In this document: one piece after another, positions 27,395 to 36,214 of the stretch
Position numbering within the stretch: position 1 is the stretch's first letter
Layout of the letters: the number at the start of each line of letters is the position of its first letter
Origin: Candidimonas humi
GTDB lineage: Bacteria > Pseudomonadota > Gammaproteobacteria > Burkholderiales > Burkholderiaceae_B
DNA: 64,000 bases
Assembly (NCBI RefSeq): GCF_019166065.1
Contig: NZ_JAHTBN010000007.1
Coordinates: 163,482-227,481, forward strand
Reading direction: 5' to 3'
Translations under genes and position numbers: made by a program
Notes under the pieces: model-generated
Databases searched by the model: none
Seen by the model: the letters and a program-made list of their open reading frames with translations, nothing else
Told to the model about the DNA's origin: nothing

Positions 27395-29689
27395 TTACGC
27401 CGCGGGCGCGCGGCGCTCGTTCACCCAGCCCTTGATGGACGCGATCACCATAGGAATCGCGCCAAACACGATGAATATCATGTCGCCCGGCATGCGCAGC
27501 CACTCGATCAGGTGCTGGCGTTCGGTGCTCGTGTAGGCCAGGCTGCGCGCGTGCCAGTAGCCGTGCTGGACCACATCCCAGGTCTGCAGCACGCCGCTGG
27601 GGAACAGGCTCATCACCACCATCAGCGCCAGGCCGATATTGGCGCCCCAGAAACCGACCTTGACGTATTTCTCGATGCCGCGCCAGTTGTCTTCACTGGA
27701 CGTCTGCCGCAACACGAACACCATCAGCGCCAGCGCCAGCATGCCGAACACGCCCATCATCGAGGCATGGCCGTGATTCGGCGTCAGTTGCGTGCCGACC
27801 TCGTAGTAGCTGACTATGGGCAGGTTGATCAGGAAGCCGAACATCCCCGCGCCCGCGAAGTTCCAGAAGCCCACGGCCATCAGGAAATAAAACGTCCATT
27901 TATGCGGCACCCTGCGCGGCTTGCCGTCCGGGCCCGGCTGGCCTTGCGTGGTATGGACGAAATCCCAGGCGTCCAAAGTCAGCAGGGTAAGCGGCACCAC
28001 CTCGAGCACGGAGAACAGCGCCGACATGGCCATGTTGAACTGAGTATGCCCGACGAAATACCAATGGTGGCCGGTGCCGATCAGGCCGCCGAGGAAATAC
28101 AGGATCGCGTCGAGATAGATGACCCTCAGCGCCACATTGCGCGACGCAAGCCCCATTTGATAGAACATCAGGGCCACCACGGTGGTGGCGAAGAATTCGA
28201 AGAAGCCCTCTACCCAGAGGTGGATGATCCAGAACCGCCAGGTCTCGACCACGGTGTAGTTGGTATGGGCGCCGAAGAACAGCGCCGGCAGGTAGAACAC
28301 CGGAATGGCCAGGGCCGCCCACAGGAACATCCGCACGATGGGGCGGGCCGCCACGTTAGAGACCCTGGAAGGCCGGCACATATTGAACAATAGCGCGAAC
28401 CAGACCAGCAGTCCGACCACCAGCAGGATCTGCCAGAAGCGGCCGATCTCGAGGTATTCCCAACCCTGGTTGCCCAGCCAGAACCAGGCATTGCCCAGCA
28501 TATCGGCGATGCCGGCCCATTCGCCCAGCAGGCTCAGGCCGATTACCGCCACGAACGCGGTAAACAATATGTGGATCCATATTACGAAGCCGCGCGGTTC
28601 GTCGTGGCGCAATGACCTGCCCAGGAACAAGGCCGCGGCGACATATGCCGTCGCAATCCAGAATATCGCGGTCTGCAGGTGCCAGGTGCGCATCAGGTTG
28701 CTCGGGAACAGGTCCTCGAGCTGGAAGCCATAGAAACTGCCCGGATCCGCGCGATAGTGGGCAGTGGCGCCGCCCACCAGGGTCTGCATCAGGAACAGCA
28801 GCGCCACGACCACGAAGAACTTGAGCAGCGCGCGCTGCCCGGGGCTGGCGTCGCCCGGCACGATATCGGCGTGGGGATAATGGCCCCGCGAAACCCAGCC
28901 CAGGTAATCGAACTTGCCGAACATCAGCAACACTGCCGCGATGCCGGCCAGAAAGACCAGCAGGCTCAGCGCGCTCCACAGCAAGGTCCCCGATATCGGC
29001 GTATTGCCAACGGACGGGTCGTAAGGAAAATTGTTGGTATACGAGTAGCTGTAGCCGGGGCGATTGGCCACCGAGGCCCAGGCCGCCCAGGCGACAAAAG
29101 CACTGAACTGGTGCAGCTCGGTGGGGTCGCTGATCAAGCCCGGCTTGAGGCCGCCATTGGCCTTCGGGTGCTTGAAGTAATCCGTCCAGTATGCGACTTG
29201 TTGATTCCATGCCTGGGATTCGGCAGGCGTCAATGACAGCGTGTCGGTGGCGGCATCATAGCGATTGACTTTCAGCGAGACCGCCACCAGGGCCTGGACC
29301 GAGGCTTGCTGCGCAGAATCGAGCTTTGCAAACGGCTCGCCATACTGGTGCTGCGCCATGGCCGCCGCGGCATCCTTGCCCATCTGGTGCAGGGCTTCGG
29401 CCGAATAATCGGGCCCCAGGTAGGCGCCGTGCCCCCACACAGACCCATTGTCCATCAAGCCGTATTTAAGGAATATGCCCTGCCCGGCGCTTATATCCTC
29501 GCCCGTGAACAGGGTCGTGCCATGTGCGTCCACGACCTTGGCGGGAATCGGCGGAGCGTTGTGATAACCCAGAGCTGTGATTGCGATCAGGATGACGAAG
29601 CCGAATATCATCACGCCCAGGATCGAGCGCAACCACCATCGCGAAAGCTCGGACTCCTCGTTTTCGGTTATCGGAAGCGTAGCAGCCAT
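27395..29689 (-). CDS. norB: Quinol-dependent nitric oxide reductase (qNOR)
   Basis: This 764-residue single-subunit enzyme reduces NO to N2O with electrons from quinol in the inner membrane. Residues 1-250 form the qNOR-specific N-terminal extension: one membrane helix, then a periplasmic domain with GHGAYLGPDYSAEAL. The remainder has the 12+ helices of the heme-copper oxidase fold, with MQTLVGGATAHY and a later HLWVEGFFEFF and GLIGTGHHWYFVGH that supply heme and FeB histidines. The ATG at 29689 has AGGGGA upstream. No NorD/Q, NsrR or NorR gene lies beside it, and the role may be NO detoxification rather than full denitrification. Confidence 0.93.
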   Translation of the reverse strand: MAATLPITENEESELSRWWLRSILGVMIFGFVILIAITALGYHNAPPIPAKVVDAHGTTLFTGEDISAGQGIFLKYGLMDNGSVWGHGAYLGPDYSAEALHQMGKDAAAAMAQHQYGEPFAKLDSAQQASVQALVAVSLKVNRYDAATDTLSLTPAESQAWNQQVAYWTDYFKHPKANGGLKPGLISDPTELHQFSAFVAWAAWASVANRPGYSYSYTNNFPYDPSVGNTPISGTLLWSALSLLVFLAGIAAVLLMFGKFDYLGWVSRGHYPHADIVPGDASPGQRALLKFFVVVALLFLMQTLVGGATAHYRADPGSFYGFQLEDLFPSNLMRTWHLQTAIFWIATAYVAAALFLGRSLRHDEPRGFVIWIHILFTAFVAVIGLSLLGEWAGIADMLGNAWFWLGNQGWEYLEIGRFWQILLVVGLLVWFALLFNMCRPSRVSNVAARPIVRMFLWAALAIPVFYLPALFFGAHTNYTVVETWRFWIIHLWVEGFFEFFATTVVALMFYQMGLASRNVALRVIYLDAILYFLGGLIGTGHHWYFVGHTQFNMAMSALFSVLEVVPLTLLTLDAWDFVHTTQGQPGPDGKPRRVPHKWTFYFLMAVGFWNFAGAGMFGFLINLPIVSYYEVGTQLTPNHGHASMMGVFGMLALALMVFVLRQTSSEDNWRGIEKYVKVGFWGANIGLALMVVMSLFPSGVLQTWDVVQHGYWHARSLAYTSTERQHLIEWLRMPGDMIFIVFGAIPMVIASIKGWVNERRAPAA

Positions 29690-29849
29690 GACAATTCCCC
29701 TCTGGTTTGTCAACTAAACGCAAAACGCAAATCGTGGAGTACATCGCAGATGGGTTGAAATATACGCTCGGTCCGGCGAGGGGGTCAAACTGCTCCTGCA
29801 CAGGCCAGGGGACATGGCCAAGGGGAAATGCCCGGCGCCGCTACGGCCG

Positions 29850-30998
29850 CTAACGAACTGTCAGCCACCGCTCTTTCGCGCCGGGATAAGACACGCCGTA
29901 TCGATCGATGGCGGCATCGTCGAAGGCGAACCCCAGGCCGGCGCCTTGGGGCAGCAACAAGTCGCCCTTGTCCGCGACCAGTTGCGTGTCTATGAGGCGC
30001 CGGAAATTGACGATGTGATCGTCCGGCATCCATTCCACATAAGTGGCGTTCGGCGTGGCCGCCACGAGATGGACATGGACGTCGTGCCAGGCATGCGGTT
30101 CCACCGTGATGCCGTGCCCGGCCGCCATGGCGGCAATGCGCCGCCATTCGGTGATGCCGCCGCAAACCGTGGCGTCGGTCTGCAGCAGCGTGGTCGCCTT
30201 CTGCGCGATGAGATCCTTGAAGCGCCAGCGGCCGGCTTCCACCTCGCCCGTGGCGACAGTAATCGGAGTCACCGCGGCAAGCCTTGCATGATTGTCGATA
30301 TCGTCGGGAGAAAAGGGCTCCTCTATCCAGAAAGGCTTGAAAGGCTCGAAGCAGCGCACATACTCCAGCGCCGTGGGCAAGTCTTTCCAGGCGTTGTTGG
30401 CATCGAGCATGAGCCGCACATCCTCGCCGATGGCCTCGCGCACCGCGGCAAGCCGCTTGCGTTCATTGGCCACGCTCTCGAGGCCGACCTTCATCTTTAC
30501 CGCCTTGAAGCCTTCGGCCACATGAGCCGCCATTTCCCCGGCCAGGTCCGCTGCAGTCTTGCCGGGCAGATAGTATCCGCCGCTCGCATACGCCGGCACG
30601 CGATCGAGAGCCACGGCCCCGAGATAGCGGTACAGCGGCAGGCCCGCGGACCTGGCGTTGAGATCCCACAGCGCGATGTCCAGGGCGGAAAGCGCACGCA
30701 TGACGCCGCCCGTACGCCCGAGCAGCAGCGCCTCCTGGTACATCTCGCGCCAGAGCCCTTCGACACGGTGGGAATCCTGGCCCACCAGCCTGGGAGCAAG
30801 CAAATCGGCCACCGCTACCGCCAATAGTCTCCCGGCACTATTGACGGCATAGCAATAGCCCAGGCCTTCGGTGCCGTCCGATGCCCGGATACGGACCAGG
30901 CAGTATTCGCGCGCGGTGACTCGCCGCGTGGAGAACGTGACGGGATTATCAAGCGGAACGCGGGCGACGCAAGCGGATACGGATTCGATGATGGGCAT
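29850..30998 (-). CDS. Mandelate racemase/muconate lactonizing enzyme family protein (enolase superfamily)
   Basis: This 382-residue enzyme would abstract the proton alpha to a carboxylate on a Mg2+-bound substrate. The catalytic pair on one side is KxK at Lys168/Lys170 (VKMKVG). The metal ligands are Asp199 (LMLDAN), Glu226 (WIEEPF) and Glu252 (TGEVEAG). The other side has the Asp275-His302 dyad (QTDATVCGG and EPHAWH). KxK plus the His-Asp dyad is the mandelate racemase subgroup, which includes racemases and acid-sugar dehydratases, and not the muconate cycloisomerase subgroup. It sits 56 bp downstream of a Bug receptor and in the same direction as a TPP decarboxylase and an aldehyde dehydrogenase. 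The ATG at 30998 has AAGGAG upstream. Confidence 0.85.
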   Translation of the reverse strand: MPIIESVSACVARVPLDNPVTFSTRRVTAREYCLVRIRASDGTEGLGYCYAVNSAGRLLAVAVADLLAPRLVGQDSHRVEGLWREMYQEALLLGRTGGVMRALSALDIALWDLNARSAGLPLYRYLGAVALDRVPAYASGGYYLPGKTAADLAGEMAAHVAEGFKAVKMKVGLESVANERKRLAAVREAIGEDVRLMLDANNAWKDLPTALEYVRCFEPFKPFWIEEPFSPDDIDNHARLAAVTPITVATGEVEAGRWRFKDLIAQKATTLLQTDATVCGGITEWRRIAAMAAGHGITVEPHAWHDVHVHLVAATPNATYVEWMPDDHIVNFRRLIDTQLVADKGDLLLPQGAGLGFAFDDAAIDRYGVSYPGAKERWLTVR

Positions 30999-31054
30999 GA
31001 AACGACTTGCTCCTTCTAGCTTCCCGGAACGGGGGTGTAATGGATCGGGCCTGT

Positions 31055-32029
31055 TTACTGCAGTTTGATGTCGGCTTTCTTGATGACGTCCGCCCACTTC
31101 GTCTTCTCGCTGTCGAGCAGCGCCTGGAACTGTTCAGGGGTGCTGCCGACCGGATGCAGCCCGAGGTCTTCCAGGCGCTTGCGGATTTGCGGACTGTGGA
31201 CGATGTCCGTGATTTCCTTGTTGAGCTTTTTCACCACATCGTCGGGCGTCTTTGCCGGCGCGATGATGCCGAACCACACGCTGGCCTCGTAGCCGGGCAG
31301 GCCGGATTCCGCCAGAGTCGGCACATCGGGCAACTGAGGAATGCGTTTGGCCGAGGTCACGCCCAGCGCCTTGAGCTGGTGGTTCTTGATGAAAGGCAAG
31401 CTTTGCGTAGGCGTCGCGAAAATCAGGGGGATCACGCCGGCGATCAGATCGGTCTGTGCCGGAGCGCCGCCCTTGTATGGGATGTCTTTCATCTTGATCC
31501 CGGCCATCTGGTCCATGAGCGCCATGGCGATGTCCTGGGTGGACCCCACGCCGGGCGTGCCGAAATTGATGGGCTTCTTGCTGGATTTGGCCAGCGCTAT
31601 CAGCTCGGCGACATTGTTGGGCTTGAATTTCGGGTTGGCCACCAGCACGAAGGGCGTATCAGCGACGACGCTGATGGGCCTGAAATCGTCCAGGCTGTAT
31701 GCCAGATGAGGATATAGCAGCGTATTAGTGACATGCGAAGAAATCACCAGCATCAGGGTATATCCGTCAGGCTTGGATTTCTTCAGGCCATTGGTGGCGA
31801 TGGTGCTGTTGGCACCCGGCTTATTCTCGACGATAAAAGGCTGTCCCAGCTTCTTGGATAATTCCGACGCGATGAGGCGGGCAATCGTATCGTTCGAGCC
31901 TCCCGGCGCCATGCCGACCACGACCTGCACGGGCCTGTCCGGATAACTGTCCTGCGCCATCGACGGCATCGCCGCCGCGACCAGTGCGGAGCAGGCCAGC
32001 CCCTGCGCCAAGCGAGTAAATAGTTTCAT
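31055..32029 (-). CDS. Bug-family periplasmic receptor of the 30-36 kb cluster
   Basis: This 324-residue TctC/Bug receptor has a signal peptide of about 25 residues (ending SMAQ) and then SYPDRPVQVVVGMAPGGSNDTIARL. The second ligand-binding segment INFGTPGVGSTQDIAMALMDQMAG is intact. No TctA/TctB membrane subunits are nearby. Position directly upstream of the enolase-superfamily gene suggests that it binds that enzyme's carboxylate substrate. The 245-bp upstream region contains an AT-rich dyad. Confidence 0.87.
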   Translation of the reverse strand: MKLFTRLAQGLACSALVAAAMPSMAQDSYPDRPVQVVVGMAPGGSNDTIARLIASELSKKLGQPFIVENKPGANSTIATNGLKKSKPDGYTLMLVISSHVTNTLLYPHLAYSLDDFRPISVVADTPFVLVANPKFKPNNVAELIALAKSSKKPINFGTPGVGSTQDIAMALMDQMAGIKMKDIPYKGGAPAQTDLIAGVIPLIFATPTQSLPFIKNHQLKALGVTSAKRIPQLPDVPTLAESGLPGYEASVWFGIIAPAKTPDDVVKKLNKEITDIVHSPQIRKRLEDLGLHPVGSTPEQFQALLDSEKTKWADVIKKADIKLQ

Positions 32030-32103
32030 TGATTGTCTCCCGATTTCACGAATTCATGAGCCGTATGCGGACTCATGTGTGTGAAGACGATTCTATCGGC
32101 CTC

Positions 32104-32117
32104 ATATCAGTTGATAT
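32104..32117. promoter_or_regulatory. Dyad upstream of the Bug receptor, candidate LysR operator
   Basis: ATATCA-GT-TGATAT lies 75 bp upstream of the receptor ATG in an AT-rich patch (32095-32165) that also has other TTAATC/GATTAA half sites. It is a plausible site for the LysR encoded immediately upstream. Confidence 0.5.
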
Positions 32118-32274
32118 ACAGATTGTTTTAATCAATTAATCTATTATTCCGATTAATCGATAACACGGGCAGGCTGGGTTCGGACACAAAGCCGCCAGCT
32201 AATGGCCCAGGCCGCGAGACGCTGCTCCGGCGCCGCGGGCTCGCACCCCGGTCGGAAAGCGAAAGATGAGCCGC

Positions 32275-33204
32275 TCAGGCCCGCACGGCCTGCAAGGTGC
32301 CCATATGCTCTACCTTCTTCGCGAGGCTGTTCTTGAGCAAGGCTATGAATTCCCGCGCGGCCACGGACTCTGTGGCATCCTTGCGCCGCAACAAGCAGAG
32401 TTCGCGCCGGTTGATGGGCAGTGTCACGGGAATCGCGGCCAGGCCCGGCAAATTGAATTGGCGCAAGCCCAGCGTCGGCACGATGGTGGCCCCCAGGCCG
32501 GCGCTGATCAGGCCGGCTGCCGTCGACAGGCTATTTACCTGAAATGCCTGTATCCACTGCCGCGGATAGATCGATGCGTCCAGATGCTGGCGGATGCTGC
32601 TCGCCGTCTCGAAGACAATGATGGGGTGTTTCTGCACCTCCGTGGCCGAAAGGCGCTTGCGAGCGGCCAGGGAATGATCCCCGCGGCAAATGAAATAGAA
32701 GGTGTCGGATGCAAGGACTTCGATGATGAGATCCGTGCCGGGCGCAGCCGACGCGCACAAGGCGAAGTCCACGCGCCGATTGCGCACCAACTCGACGCAC
32801 GTCGTGCTGGCGACATCTTCGATAATGAGTTCTATGCCGGGATGCTTCGCCAGGAATGCAGCGATGATATCGGGCAGCAAGGCAGAAAAAATTGTCGGCA
32901 GCGCCGCAATTGCTACCCTGCCCTTGCGGCGCTGTACATAATCCTGCATCTCCGCAAGCACTCTTTCTGTTTCGGGCATCAGATGGCCCATCATCTCGCT
33001 GAAGACCTCGCCTTCCGCGGTTAGTTCGACATTGCGGGTATTGCGGGAAAACAGCTTGACCCCCAGGCCCCTTTCCAGATTGGAGATCATGGCGCTGAAA
33101 GCCGATTGCGTCAGGCTGCATTGCTCCGCCGCACGGGTGAAATTGCGCGTCGCAGCCAATGCGCAAAAGGCCTTCATGTGGCGCAGCGAAAGGTTCATGG
33201 ACAT
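32275..33204 (-). CDS. LysR-family transcriptional regulator
   Basis: This 309-residue LysR protein has an N-terminal HTH (LRHMKAFCALAATRNFTRAAEQCSLTQSAFSAMISNLE region) and a type-2 periplasmic-binding-like effector domain beginning GRVAIAALPTIFSALLPDI. It lies on the same strand between the aldehyde dehydrogenase and the Bug receptor, and is a candidate regulator of the receptor-enolase pair. The start may be the ATG at 33204 or the one at 33198; neither has a strong ribosome site. Confidence 0.87.
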   Translation of the reverse strand: MSMNLSLRHMKAFCALAATRNFTRAAEQCSLTQSAFSAMISNLERGLGVKLFSRNTRNVELTAEGEVFSEMMGHLMPETERVLAEMQDYVQRRKGRVAIAALPTIFSALLPDIIAAFLAKHPGIELIIEDVASTTCVELVRNRRVDFALCASAAPGTDLIIEVLASDTFYFICRGDHSLAARKRLSATEVQKHPIIVFETASSIRQHLDASIYPRQWIQAFQVNSLSTAAGLISAGLGATIVPTLGLRQFNLPGLAAIPVTLPINRRELCLLRRKDATESVAAREFIALLKNSLAKKVEHMGTLQAVRA

Positions 33205-33363
33205 GGGGGCTATATGCGATGGATTTGTATTGTCTGCGGCCGGCGCAGCGAATTCCGCGCCACCCGCAGCGCCGCATGCCATACGGCTATCGATTTTAGG
33301 CCCTTATGATTTATAGGTATCTGCCATCCGCGCGTCTAACCCCTGTACCGTAGTCTTTAGCCT

Positions 33364-34842
33364 TCACCGCATTATGAAAGGATTGCCTGCCACCGCGCCG
33401 CTGTTGATCCATACCGACTTGGTCTGCAGATAGGCACGAATCGCTTCGATGCCGTTCTCGCGCCCGAGCCCCGAATCCTTGTAGCCGCCGAACGGCGCCA
33501 TGAAGCTCACCGCCCTATAGGTATTGACCCATACCGTGCCGGCCTGCAGGCGCTCGGACATGCGGATCGCGCGGCCTATGTCCTGAGTCCAGACGGCCGC
33601 GGCCAGGCCGAAGCGCACGTCGTTGGCAATGCGCAGCGCATCTTCTTCGTCCTTGAAGCGGATGACGGACAAGACCGGCCCGAACACTTCTTCCTGCGCG
33701 ATACGCATGCCGTTGCGCACGCCGGTGAAGATGGTCGGCTGCACGAACCAGCCCTGGCCGCACTCGGCGCCCTCGCCCTTGGCGCCGCCCAGCACGGCCG
33801 TGGCGCCCTCGGCGCGGGCGATGTCGATATAGTCCAGCACCTTCTTGTATTGGGGCGGCGTGGTCACGGGGCCGACCTGCGTATCGGGATCCATCGGGTC
33901 GCCCATGCGGGCCGTGCGCGCAACGGCCAGCAGCCTCTCGACGAAAACGTCATGGATGCTTTCCTGCACCAGCAGCCGGGATCCGGCGATGCAGGTCTGG
34001 CCGGTTGCGGCGAAGATACCCGAAATGGCGCCGTAGACCGCCTGCTCGACATCCGCATCCTCGAACACCACATTGGGCGACTTGCCGCCCAGCTCCATCG
34101 ATGTGTGCTTGAGCAGACGGGCCGCCTGCTCGTTGATGCGGCGGCCGGTCGCGTCCGACCCCGTGAAGCTGACCTTGGATACCAGCGGATGTTCGACCAG
34201 GGGCGAGCCGGCTTCGGCCCCGAAGCCAGTCACGACGTTGAATACGCCCGGAGGGAAGCCCGCCTCGTCGAAGAGTTCCGCGAACTCCAGCGTCGAGGCC
34301 GAAGTGAATTCCGAAGGCTTGGCCACTACGGTGCAGCCGGCCGCCAGGGCGGGCGCAAGCTTCCAGGCCAGCAGCAGCAAGGGGGAATTCCACGGCGTGA
34401 TGGCCGCAACCACGCCCACCGGCTCATGCCGCGTGAAAGCGAAGTAGCCCGGCTTGTCCAGAGGCAATGTGCTGCCCTGTACCTTGTCGGCCAAGCCGCC
34501 ATAGTAATAGAACCATTGCGGTATGTAGTTCAACTGCCCCTGCATCTCGGCAATCAGCTTGCCGTTGTCGCGCACCTCGGTCTCGGCCAGGCGCTTCGCA
34601 TCGCGCGCGATCAGGTCCCCCAGCTTGCGCATCAGGGCGCCGCGCTGCGTGGCGGTCATGTGCGCCCACGGGCCTTGCGTCAAGGCCCGGTGCGCGGCCT
34701 GGACTGCCGAGTCCACATCGCGCGCGTCGCAACGCGGGATTTCGGCCCAGGCCGTGCCCGTGTACGGGTTTTGCGTCTCGAACCAGGCACCACCCTGCGG
34801 CTCGCAAGCCTGGCCGTCAATACGAAGTTGGTAGCGTTTCAC
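33364..34842 (-). CDS. NAD(P)-dependent aldehyde dehydrogenase
   Basis: This 492-residue aldehyde dehydrogenase oxidises an aldehyde to a carboxylic acid. The general base is Glu250 (MELGGKSP) and the nucleophile is Cys284 (GQTCIAGSRL); the cofactor region ITPWNSPLLL is near 148-157. The best start is the GTG at 34842, which has CAGGAGAC at ideal spacing; an ATG at 34875 would add 11 residues. It follows the TPP decarboxylase subunits by 68 bp on the same strand, so its substrate is probably the aldehyde that they release. It resembles betaine-aldehyde/hydroxymuconic-semialdehyde-type enzymes, which does not fix the substrate. Confidence 0.9.
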   Translation of the reverse strand: MKRYQLRIDGQACEPQGGAWFETQNPYTGTAWAEIPRCDARDVDSAVQAAHRALTQGPWAHMTATQRGALMRKLGDLIARDAKRLAETEVRDNGKLIAEMQGQLNYIPQWFYYYGGLADKVQGSTLPLDKPGYFAFTRHEPVGVVAAITPWNSPLLLLAWKLAPALAAGCTVVAKPSEFTSASTLEFAELFDEAGFPPGVFNVVTGFGAEAGSPLVEHPLVSKVSFTGSDATGRRINEQAARLLKHTSMELGGKSPNVVFEDADVEQAVYGAISGIFAATGQTCIAGSRLLVQESIHDVFVERLLAVARTARMGDPMDPDTQVGPVTTPPQYKKVLDYIDIARAEGATAVLGGAKGEGAECGQGWFVQPTIFTGVRNGMRIAQEEVFGPVLSVIRFKDEEDALRIANDVRFGLAAAVWTQDIGRAIRMSERLQAGTVWVNTYRAVSFMAPFGGYKDSGLGRENGIEAIRAYLQTKSVWINSGAVAGNPFIMR

Positions 34843-34910
34843 TTTCGCTGTCTCCTGTAGAGGTATCCGGGCCATGACTCGCATCCGGCCATGCTTGCGG
34901 TCCGTGCCCG

Positions 34911-35507
34911 TCAAAAGGGCCGCAAACCCAGCGCCGCCCGGAAGCGGTTCTTGATATACGGGCCATCGCGCGGCGGCAGCATGCGAGGCGGTTCGTCGGC
35001 TTCGATGAACACCTGCGCGAAAGCCACGCCGGCACGCGCATGAATGCGGCGCCTGATTTCTTCGCTGCCGTCCATGCTGCCCGTGCCGAAGGCATCGGCA
35101 ATGCCGAAACCCTTGGCCACGGCGACGAGATCGGTGCCCAGGCTCGAATGGCTGCGCTGCATGCCCGTCTCGCCAAAATGGCCGTTGTCCAGCACGACTA
35201 TGGTCAGGTTCTTGGGCTGCTTGGCCGCCACGGTGGCCAGGCTGCCTATCCCCATCAGTTGTTCTCCGTCGCCGGTCAGCACCACGACAGGCTTGTCGCG
35301 CTGCGCCAGGGCCAGGCCCAGCCCGAGGGGCACGGCGCCGCCCATGGCGCCCCACAGGTAGTAGTTGCGGTCGCGATCGCCTGCGGCAAAGGCGTCGTAT
35401 GCCGCGGAGCCCAAGCCAGTCACGACCAGCGCGTCGGGCAGATCGCGCAACAGGCGCGCCACGAATTCGCGGCGGCTGACGCGCCCCGCCTGTGCTGTCG
35501 AACTCAT
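34911..35507 (-). CDS. Thiamine diphosphate decarboxylase, C-terminal-type (beta) subunit
   Basis: This 198-residue protein matches the pyrophosphate-binding half of TPP enzymes. The GDG motif at residues 79-81 (LTGDGEQLMGIGSL) and the downstream Asn108 (VLDNGH) give the GDG...N Mg-TPP signature. It is homologous in design to the beta subunit of sulfopyruvate decarboxylase (ComE) and the C-terminal third of phosphonopyruvate decarboxylase. Its ATG overlaps the stop of the preceding gene (TAATG), so the two subunits are made in equal amounts. The natural 2-oxo acid substrate is unknown. Confidence 0.8.
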   Translation of the reverse strand: MSSTAQAGRVSRREFVARLLRDLPDALVVTGLGSAAYDAFAAGDRDRNYYLWGAMGGAVPLGLGLALAQRDKPVVVLTGDGEQLMGIGSLATVAAKQPKNLTIVVLDNGHFGETGMQRSHSSLGTDLVAVAKGFGIADAFGTGSMDGSEEIRRRIHARAGVAFAQVFIEADEPPRMLPPRDGPYIKNRFRAALGLRPF

Positions 35508-36058
35508 TAGTTGCGCTCCCATTTCTTGCGTCCGATCAGACTCTGGCCCAACAGCACCGCCACCTTGTCGCCCGCCGCGAAAGCGGCGTCGAATCCGGCA
35601 CCGACGATTTCAGCGGCCTCGTCCGCATGCTCGACGCGCAGCACGTGGATGCCCATGAGTTCCAGCGCCGCCTGTGTGGCCCTGCCCATGGAGTTTTGCC
35701 AGGGATTGAATTCCGCGTATTCGCCGCGCATGGTCACCAGCGTAAAGAAGGGGAAATCCGCGGCCTGCAGCAGCGAAAACATGTTGACGCAATTGCCGAC
35801 GCCGCTGCTTTGCATGAGCAGTACGGCGCGCTGCCCGCCCAGCCAAGCGCCGCAAGCCAGGGCCACGCCTTCCTCTTCTGTGGTCAAGACGATATCCTCG
35901 ATCTCGGGATCCGCAATCGCGCTGCGGATCACGTGCGAGTGGCCCGCGTCAGGCACATAGGCGATCTGATTCGTGCCGCCCTCTTTAAGGACTCGGAAGA
36001 CGGCTTGCTGCCATGCTGGCGCGCCGGCGTCGGAAGCGGAGGCTGGGGAGTGTGACAT
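35507..36058 (-). CDS. Thiamine diphosphate decarboxylase, N-terminal-type (alpha) subunit
   Basis: This 183-residue protein matches the pyrimidine-binding half of TPP enzymes, as in the alpha subunit of sulfopyruvate decarboxylase (ComD). The glutamates at 61-63 (TTEEEGVALACGAWLGG) include the residue that activates the TPP aminopyrimidine. IAYVPDAGHSHVI and MQSSGVGNCVNMF are the other conserved parts. It is the first gene of an array running down to the aldehyde dehydrogenase and is divergent from a LysR gene. Start ATG 36058. A decarboxylase acting on a 2-oxo acid with a polar or aromatic group is the best guess. Confidence 0.8.
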   Translation of the reverse strand: MSHSPASASDAGAPAWQQAVFRVLKEGGTNQIAYVPDAGHSHVIRSAIADPEIEDIVLTTEEEGVALACGAWLGGQRAVLLMQSSGVGNCVNMFSLLQAADFPFFTLVTMRGEYAEFNPWQNSMGRATQAALELMGIHVLRVEHADEAAEIVGAGFDAAFAAGDKVAVLLGQSLIGRKKWERN

Positions 36059-36134
36059 GGTCGATAGGTGCCTCGTGGCAATGCCCGGCAAAGGGCTGAC
36101 GGGCTTGAGCCCCGGTGAATGATCTAGTCCGTGG

Positions 36135-36172
36135 AATTCTATATTTAGATAGAATTAATTCTGAAATAGAAT
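36135..36172. promoter_or_regulatory. Two adjacent palindromes, operator of the divergent LysR
   Basis: AATTCTAT-ATTTAG-ATAGAATT (36135-36156) is a perfect 8-bp dyad, followed at once by ATTCT-GAAAT-AGAAT (36158-36172). Both share the ATTCT/AGAAT half site. They lie in the AT-rich gap between the TPP alpha gene and the LysR gene, as expected for LysR recognition and activation sites. Confidence 0.7.
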
Positions 36173-36214
36173 ATTTTGATCGAACAATTACTTTTTTTGA
36201 TCGAGGCCTCAGGA

